A DNA stretch of 11,303 nt from Moraxellaceae bacterium (GTDB taxonomy: Bacteria > Pseudomonadota > Gammaproteobacteria > Pseudomonadales > UBA3067). The stretch lies in contig NVTH01000215.1 in NCBI GenBank assembly GCA_002401525.1, positions 1-11,303 on the forward strand, in the 5' to 3' direction. The first letter of the stretch is position 1. Each line of letters starts with the position of its first letter. The notes beneath the pieces are model-generated. The model saw nothing but the letters and a program-made list of their open reading frames with translations, was not told the origin of the DNA and ran no database searches. Positions 6,782 to 11,303 of the stretch are shown piece by piece. The translations under genes were made by a program, and so were the position numbers.

Positions 6782-6829
6782 CCTAACGCAAATCAACATG
6801 AACACCAGTTCATCAACATTTGCGTTAGG
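6782..6829. repeat. 48-nt two-tier palindrome (attC-like geometry)
   Basis: Outer arms CCTAACGCAAAT (6782-6793) and ATTTGCGTTAGG (6818-6829) are perfect complements. Inside are inner arms ATGAAC (6798-6803) and GTTCAT (6808-6813) with a 4-base loop. Between the tiers each strand carries the same unpaired CAAC (6794-6797, 6814-6817). It lies between convergent genes and has no T-run. The CCTAAC...GTTAGG ends and an unpaired central spacer recall a folded integron attC site, but no integrase or cassette array is present. A REP-type element or mRNA-end structure is equally possible. Confidence 0.8.
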
Positions 6830-6853
6830 GCATCCTAGAAAGTAAATCATTCG

Positions 6854-6880
6854 AAAAACAGCATCCGCCTTGCTGCTTTT
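6854..6880 (-). terminator. Intrinsic terminator of the beta-barrel/PBP/kinase operon
   Basis: On the minus strand, AAAAGCAGCA and TGCTGTTTTT pair over ten positions (one G-T wobble) around the loop AGGCGGA, with a T-run at the 3' side. It lies 44 bases after the kinase stop codon. Read on the plus strand the stem has one A-C mismatch, so it may also work weakly for the convergent gene. Confidence 0.6.
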
Positions 6881-6923
6881 CCCGTTAGGCCTTGGAACAC
6901 AAAGACTATTTTTAAAGATGCCT

Positions 6924-8945
6924 TTATACCTTGAAAGGCTCCAAAGGCAAATAAACAGTAAAAATACTCCCTTCACCAAAACGACTTTCACACCTCAGCT
7001 CACCGCCGTGCAAATCCACCAATTTCTTTGTCATCGGCAAGCCTAACCCCATGCCCTCTGCAGCCCGACTAATAGAGCCGTCAAGTTGTGAAAAGCGTTC
7101 AAATAACTCTTTCTGATCGGTTTCTCTAATTCCTATGCCAGTATCTTCTACCTCCAAGCAAACACTATCCCTGTCCTGCCATTGCACCCAATGAACCTTG
7201 ACCGTCACAGACCCTTTTTCAGTAAATTTAATTGCATTCGAAAGTAGGTTGATGATTATCATCCGAACCCGCCCGCGATCCGCATTTATTTTCAGGTCCT
7301 CCGTTTCAGGTAAAAAGTGCATCATTAATTGCTTTTTCGTCGCATCCGGTTTTTGTTGCTCAACACACTCATGTATCAGCTCAACCACATCAAACCACCG
7401 CCGACTCAATACTAGATTACTTGATTCCATTTGAGAAAAGTCCAACAAACCATTAATTAAATCCAATAGATTAATGGAGCTGTCATTAATCAAATTCAGC
7501 GCATCCTGCTCTCGCTCATTTAATTTTTCTTTGGCATTTTTCTTCAGCATTCCGGTAAAACCCAAAATGGAATTGAGTGGCGTCCTAAGTTCATGAGACA
7601 TATTACCGATAAATTCTGACTTAGCCGCACTCGCTTGTTCTGCTTCCTGTGATTTTATTTCTAATTGATCGGTCTTTTTTGCTAGATTCTCCATAAGTCG
7701 CTCCCGCTCGTGCTCCACTTGAGCGCCATGAACAGTGATGGCTAACTGCGACAAACCATGCTCCACCACTTCGCGTTGAGCTTCCGCTAACGCAGTAGGG
7801 TGCGCCATTAATAGCGCCCCCACTTGCTGCTCTGAAAACCACATCGGCCACAAAGTAATGGAATGCACCGCTAACGAGCTAAACCCTAGCTCCACCTCAG
7901 ACGCAAGCCCAAAGCTATCGGGGGCAACAATAATAGACTCACGTTCTCCTTTAATAGCGGTTAAAACTCCTGGTGAACATAGCTTTTCAAGCGTGTAGTT
8001 TTTTTCATCAATACTATTCATCCCTAACAATACGAAATCATCACTATCATAGTAATAAATCGCCACACCAATCGCATTCGCCACTTGGCGAAATGCTTTC
8101 GCCACTGAAAGATAGGTTCCTTCGAGTATGACCATATTAAGGGATTCAAGAATTGCAGCATTGGCATCGGTTTGATTTTGAACAATCAATAATTCCAATC
8201 GCATTTGATCAATCGCATTTAGAAGCAACCCTACTTCATCCGTTCTCTCCGTATTAATCGCACTCTTAAGATTGCCTTTGGCTATTTCGTTCGCAGCGCC
8301 TTGCGCAAAAAGTAATGAAAGGGTTAGAGTTCGCACTAAAAAATACGAGGACGTGCTTAAGATAACTAACAAGCCCAACAGCATAAACACGCTGTAACGA
8401 TTTAATTGGGCTTGTTGCTCTTTATAGTGAGACTGATGGTTTTTATACATTGCTTCCGATTTTTCTTCCAATCGGTCAAATGCCTTCAAGTAGCTGTGAA
8501 GCAGATCATTCAACAACGTAAACTCAATTGTGCTTTGATCAGACAGTCCGTTTTCAACGAAAGTGTTCAGTGTTATTTTGGCTCTATTCACATAGGCATC
8601 AAATTTTTCTTCCACAACAATGACAATGTCGCTTATTTCATTAACCCCCTTAAGCAAAACAAACTCACCTTTGACAGAAAAAACCAAAGGAACAGTATCC
8701 TCTAGATAGAGGTCATCTTCGTCTTGCACCGTCAAACGCATTAATTCTCGTATCTCTACAAAGCTAGTGCGAATTCGCTGTAAACGTTGCGCCGTTTTTA
8801 AATCATTGTCGTGATAACTTAAAATCGTCGAAGATTGATTTTTAATTTCGTGATCCATTACAATAGAAAAAGCAATGGAAGCGCAAACGGCAATCAACGT
8901 ATTGATTGCCACTTTGCTACGAATAGAGATCCCTTTATCAAACAT
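6924..8945 (-). CDS. Membrane sensor histidine kinase (periplasmic domain, HAMP, GAF-like, HisKA, HATPase)
   Basis: This 673-residue kinase has TM1 at about 11-30, a mostly helical periplasmic domain of about 150 residues (31-183), TM2 at about 184-207, HAMP at about 205-256 and a GAF-like domain at about 262-405. A coiled linker (410-443) precedes HisKA with the phosphoacceptor H451 in NMSHELRTPLNSILGF. The ATPase domain has an N box INLLSNAIKFT (565-575), G1 DTGIGI (601-606), F box LFERF (614-618) and G2 GMGLGL (631-636). All catalytic motifs are intact. There is no receiver or HPt domain, and no response regulator gene is next to it, so its partner is encoded elsewhere. The ATG at 8945 has only a weak Shine-Dalgarno site, 21 bases after the upstream stop, and translation probably depends on coupling. 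It is the last gene of the operon with the PBP-like and beta-barrel proteins, which suggests that it reads a ligand caught in the periplasm. Confidence 0.95.
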   Translation of the reverse strand: MFDKGISIRSKVAINTLIAVCASIAFSIVMDHEIKNQSSTILSYHDNDLKTAQRLQRIRTSFVEIRELMRLTVQDEDDLYLEDTVPLVFSVKGEFVLLKGVNEISDIVIVVEEKFDAYVNRAKITLNTFVENGLSDQSTIEFTLLNDLLHSYLKAFDRLEEKSEAMYKNHQSHYKEQQAQLNRYSVFMLLGLLVILSTSSYFLVRTLTLSLLFAQGAANEIAKGNLKSAINTERTDEVGLLLNAIDQMRLELLIVQNQTDANAAILESLNMVILEGTYLSVAKAFRQVANAIGVAIYYYDSDDFVLLGMNSIDEKNYTLEKLCSPGVLTAIKGERESIIVAPDSFGLASEVELGFSSLAVHSITLWPMWFSEQQVGALLMAHPTALAEAQREVVEHGLSQLAITVHGAQVEHERERLMENLAKKTDQLEIKSQEAEQASAAKSEFIGNMSHELRTPLNSILGFTGMLKKNAKEKLNEREQDALNLINDSSINLLDLINGLLDFSQMESSNLVLSRRWFDVVELIHECVEQQKPDATKKQLMMHFLPETEDLKINADRGRVRMIIINLLSNAIKFTEKGSVTVKVHWVQWQDRDSVCLEVEDTGIGIRETDQKELFERFSQLDGSISRAAEGMGLGLPMTKKLVDLHGGELRCESRFGEGSIFTVYLPLEPFKV

Positions 8946-8966
8946 CTGTTACGTTTACTCTAACCG

Positions 8967-9392
8967 CTATTTGATATGGATCACTTTCCCCGAAAATCCC
9001 TCCGGTACGGCCTTAGGATCAGCAATGCATATTGCTCCGCGAGTGCGAGTCACGTAATCCATCAATTCTTCAGAGTTGCGAAATTGCTTCGGCGCAATAT
9101 TGTCTCCCGAAAACAAACGGCTATTCCAATAAGCAAGAAAGCGCTTTTTAGAATATTTGGTAGAATCACCAAGGTACTCTACCAAAGCGTTTGAATCGTT
9201 TAGAAAACAAAGCTTAACCGGCTCACCACCGTCCCACTGACTGATTCGGCCGAAAAACAAACGTTTTAACTCACGCGCATCAAGGGATTCTTTTTCAACA
9301 GAGGTATGTCCCAACAACACCCACTCCGCTTGAGAATTAATCGAAAAGAAAGACGTCATGCATAGAATAAGAATCAAATTTAAATATTTCAT
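8967..9392 (-). CDS. Small periplasmic PBP-like (phosphate-binding-protein-like) domain protein
   Basis: This 141-residue protein has a Sec signal peptide (1-22, cleavage after SQA). The mature 119 residues match the pattern of short PstS-like proteins often annotated as phosphate ABC transporter substrate-binding proteins: LDARELKRLFFGRISQWDGGEPVKL (37-61), KRFLAYWNSRLFSG (83-96), and TRTRGAICIAD (115-125) near the end. It is less than half the length of a true PstS and no ABC transporter genes are adjacent, so a transport role is doubtful. It sits between an outer-membrane protein gene and a sensor kinase gene in a tight operon and is inferred to be a separate ligand-binding partner of that kinase. 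The ligand is unknown. AGGAGG overlaps the stop codon of the preceding gene, five bases from this ATG. Confidence 0.82.
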   Translation of the reverse strand: MKYLNLILILCMTSFFSINSQAEWVLLGHTSVEKESLDARELKRLFFGRISQWDGGEPVKLCFLNDSNALVEYLGDSTKYSKKRFLAYWNSRLFSGDNIAPKQFRNSEELMDYVTRTRGAICIADPKAVPEGFSGKVIHIK

Positions 9393-9397
9393 TGCAG

Positions 9398-9404
9398 CCT
9401 CCTA
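9398..9404 (-). promoter_or_regulatory. Shine-Dalgarno overlapping the stop codon of the beta-barrel gene
   Basis: TAGGAGG on the minus strand combines the TAG stop of the beta-barrel gene (9404-9402) with the AGGAGG of the PBP-like gene, which indicates translational coupling inside the operon. Confidence 0.75.
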
Positions 9405-10565
9405 AAACCCGACCGAAAGAGAAGCTTTTATCTCTTGAAAATCTTCACCTTCGAACTTAGCATTCGCGTCCTCGGTGTTCATATCATCAAGCTCAAATTT
9501 TAAATACGCGTTGCTCGCAATTTGCCAATTGACTCCTATTATGCTCAGTACGCCTTCATCATCACTAGTATCCGTGTCAGGCTCAAGCACCTCTACGCGT
9601 AGATAAGGCGTTATCGTGTCGGTCACTTCCACTGAAAGCATCACGGTAAACGCGTTGCGAGATATTTTCTCGGTATCGTCTCTTTTCACCGTGCCCGCTA
9701 CGTATTCAAATTCTGCATGAATGCTCTCAAACATTGACCAATTGGCTTGAACCCCATAACTTGCAATACGCGCTCGCGCCACAACGTCTCCGTCGTCATA
9801 TTCAGCATTGATATGATCTCGGTAAAATGAGGCCCCTAATTGTAAATTATCCAAAAATTCCACTCGCACGCGCCCTCCCAGGGCTTTTGAGGTATTGCTG
9901 TCTTCTTCAAACGGGTTAGTTTCTCCATCATCACCGTTGGACAATTGCACAACGTAATCAAAATCCTTGTCGAACCAAACAAAATCGCCCACCGCTGCAA
10001 CGCCTACATTCCAGCGCGGATAAAAACGAAATTCGCTGCCCATTTTATTATTTTTGTTAGTGCTCAGTGGCTCCTTTACCGACAAGGTGGCAGGCTTTGC
10101 CGTGTGTATCTCGTTATAGATACCAAAATTAGTAAACATTTTTCCAGCGCGAAGTTTAAATAGAGGGCTAAAACTGTATTCCGCAAACGCGTATTCAATC
10201 GCTACGTTACCAAACCCCTCCTCAGTCGCGGTGCCATGTTCCCAGGTCAAATCCGTAGCAATGCGTAATTTATCCGAGGCATTAAAATTAATCACCAGAT
10301 CAAATAAATCTAAATCAAAGGAGCCGTTAGTATCTCCCTCCGGTTTACCCGCGACATTTTTTTCATATTCGAAACTGAAGTAACCGTTCATGGTTACATC
10401 GCTCCAATTCACAGCGTAGCTTGGAGTAACAAGCATCGTTCCCAGTAAAACTAATCCGAGAGCAATACATTTTAAATAATTGGGTTTTATTGGCTTATTG
10501 GTAGCACCCCTAGACATTAAGTGCTCGTCACAGGCGCAACCCCACCGTGTAGATTCCTTCAACAT
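9402..10565 (-). CDS. Outer-membrane beta-barrel (porin-like) protein
   Basis: This 387-residue protein has a signal peptide with an unusually long n-region: hydrophobic core 33-46 (CIALGLVLLGTMLV), likely cleavage after SYA at 51. The mature 336 residues show alternating amphipathic strands (for example FKLRAGKMFTNFGIYNEIH, VRVEFLDNLQLGASFYRDH), very acidic loops (NGDDGETNPFEEDSNTS) and the C-terminal Phe of Gram-negative barrels (SLSVGF). It resembles porin-like proteins with the RAGKxxTxFGIYNE motif; the substrate is unknown. The ATG at 10565 has AAGGGAG seven bases upstream. An ATG at codon 17 (10517) would give a more usual signal peptide but has a poor ribosome site. It is the first gene of the operon with the PBP-like protein and sensor kinase. 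No convincing promoter could be placed in the 210-base upstream spacer. Confidence 0.88.
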   Translation of the reverse strand: MLKESTRWGCACDEHLMSRGATNKPIKPNYLKCIALGLVLLGTMLVTPSYAVNWSDVTMNGYFSFEYEKNVAGKPEGDTNGSFDLDLFDLVINFNASDKLRIATDLTWEHGTATEEGFGNVAIEYAFAEYSFSPLFKLRAGKMFTNFGIYNEIHTAKPATLSVKEPLSTNKNNKMGSEFRFYPRWNVGVAAVGDFVWFDKDFDYVVQLSNGDDGETNPFEEDSNTSKALGGRVRVEFLDNLQLGASFYRDHINAEYDDGDVVARARIASYGVQANWSMFESIHAEFEYVAGTVKRDDTEKISRNAFTVMLSVEVTDTITPYLRVEVLEPDTDTSDDEGVLSIIGVNWQIASNAYLKFELDDMNTEDANAKFEGEDFQEIKASLSVGF

Positions 10566-10700
10566 ATCCAGACTCCCTTCCGGTTCTATGATCTATTTAA
10601 GATTAGAACACAAGGAAGCCTGCCATCTATGTTTCTAGCGATAATTTAGAGTCAAATTACTTTAGAGAGGGTTTGATATAAATTGGCACTCACAGAGGGG

Positions 10701-10751
10701 ATCAGGCCTGAGTCTAATCCGAGACTCTGTTAGATCTGAGGCCTGATTTTT
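10701..10751 (+). terminator. Imperfect inverted repeat with nested stem and T-run
   Basis: ATCAGGCCT (10701-10709) pairs with AGGCCTGAT (10739-10747). Inside, GAGTCT (10710-10715) pairs with AGACTC (10722-10727). A run of five T follows on the plus strand (10747-10751). It lies 25 bases after the end of the minus-strand beta-propeller gene, where a terminator is expected, but the T-run faces the plus strand, on which no gene is visible. An alternative pairing of TCTAA with TTAGA gives a longer stem with one mismatch and one bulge. Confidence 0.5.
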
Positions 10752-10775
10752 GTGCGTCATTCAAAAAGGCTTGAT

Positions 10776-11303
10776 TTACTTTCCATCGACACTGTAAACC
10801 AGTAGCAGGTTGCCAGATTCGGCTCCAAAAAGCCCATAGCCGGAGTTAATATAAACGGAGCCGTCTACAATCACTGCTCCGTCTGCATCGATTGCACCGC
10901 CATTCCCTTTGACCCCATTCACGCCTTCAATTTCAATGGCTGTGTCCACTTGCCAAATCACGTCACCGCTTTTGCTGTCAAAGGCTCTCAGAAAGCCGTC
11001 CAAACCGCCCGCAAATACCGCGCCTGGAATGGCGCTCACTGCTGCGCTTAAGGCTGGATCACACTCATCGCTATTGCCGCAAATAGGCTGCATCCTCTTT
11101 TTCCACACGGTTCTTCCTGTGGCTACGTCCAGCGCAGACAAACTAGGTTGGCGCGGCTCCACCCGTTGCGCGTCTGGACTATTTAAACCCGGAATATGAT
11201 GATCATAATCGGAAATAGGCACATAGAGTTGACCGTCTCCAGCCGAAGAATCCAGGGCCATGCCCCAATGAATCCCCCCTAAAACCCCCCCTCGTCCCAC
11301 TTG
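10776..11303 (-). CDS. PQQ-type beta-propeller protein, C-terminal part (partial)
   Basis: The last 175 codons are inside the window; the frame is open to the edge and the start lies beyond base 11303. Propeller-blade motifs of quinoproteins are visible: LSALDVATGRTVWKKRM and LRAFDSKSGDVIWQVDT (A-x-D-x-x-T/S-G-x-x-x-W type). GRGGVLGGIHWGMALD followed by LYVPISDYD, and the final INSGYGLFGAESGNLLLVYSVDG, resemble the C-terminal part of polyvinyl-alcohol-dehydrogenase-like or cytochrome-fused quinoproteins. Such enzymes oxidise alcohols in the periplasm with PQQ. With the N-terminal part missing, the cofactor site, any haem domain and the signal peptide cannot be checked. It is followed by a 210-base spacer, so it probably is not part of the beta-barrel operon. 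Confidence 0.8.
   Translation of the reverse strand, partial: QVGRGGVLGGIHWGMALDSSAGDGQLYVPISDYDHHIPGLNSPDAQRVEPRQPSLSALDVATGRTVWKKRMQPICGNSDECDPALSAAVSAIPGAVFAGGLDGFLRAFDSKSGDVIWQVDTAIEIEGVNGVKGNGGAIDADGAVIVDGSVYINSGYGLFGAESGNLLLVYSVDGK

Noticed and set aside
6782..6890. Integron cassette boundary
   Set aside because: Only one attC-like fold, no integrase, no cassette-like gene array, and both flanking genes look like ordinary chromosomal genes; kept only as a finding about the palindrome.

Overview
The window looks like chromosomal DNA of a Gram-negative, probably marine gammaproteobacterium. The evidence is an outer-membrane beta-barrel protein, Sec signal peptides, a hybrid-free HAMP-type histidine kinase, a PQQ-type beta-propeller protein and a CoA-thioester catabolic operon, at moderate GC with AT-rich spacers. 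The taxonomic placement is inference. No rRNA, tRNA, CRISPR array, transposase or phage gene was seen.

Region 1 (1-4126, minus strand) is a catabolic operon, read right to left: acyl-CoA dehydrogenase subunit A, acyl-CoA dehydrogenase subunit B, a thiolase-fold aldolase-like protein, and the first 21 codons of a gene that is probably its DUF35/OB-fold partner. The two dehydrogenases carry complementary losses of catalytic residues, as in heteromeric ChsE1/ChsE2 or Scd1A/Scd1B enzymes. The thiolase-like protein lacks the thiolase cysteine but has two tyrosines in the Ltp2 aldolase context. Together they suggest side-chain shortening of a steroid (sterol or bile acid type) or another branched acyl-CoA: dehydrogenation, then hydration by an enzyme not in the window, then retro-aldol cleavage. 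A sigma70-like promoter whose -35 box lies in an inverted repeat precedes the operon.

Region 2 (3983-5354) is a 1.37-kb AT-rich spacer without a convincing gene. It holds three separate short tandem-repeat arrays and several dyads. Region 3 (5355-6710, plus strand) is a secreted protein of unrecognised family. Region 4 (6711-6923) is a convergent spacer with a 48-nt two-tier palindrome and an intrinsic terminator for the kinase operon.

Region 5 (6854-10565, minus strand) is a tight three-gene operon: outer-membrane beta-barrel protein, small periplasmic PBP-like protein, and membrane histidine kinase. It plausibly forms a ligand-sensing relay across the envelope, with no response regulator in view. 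Region 6 (10566-11303) is a spacer with a terminator-like inverted repeat, followed by the C-terminal part of a PQQ-type beta-propeller protein that runs out of the window.
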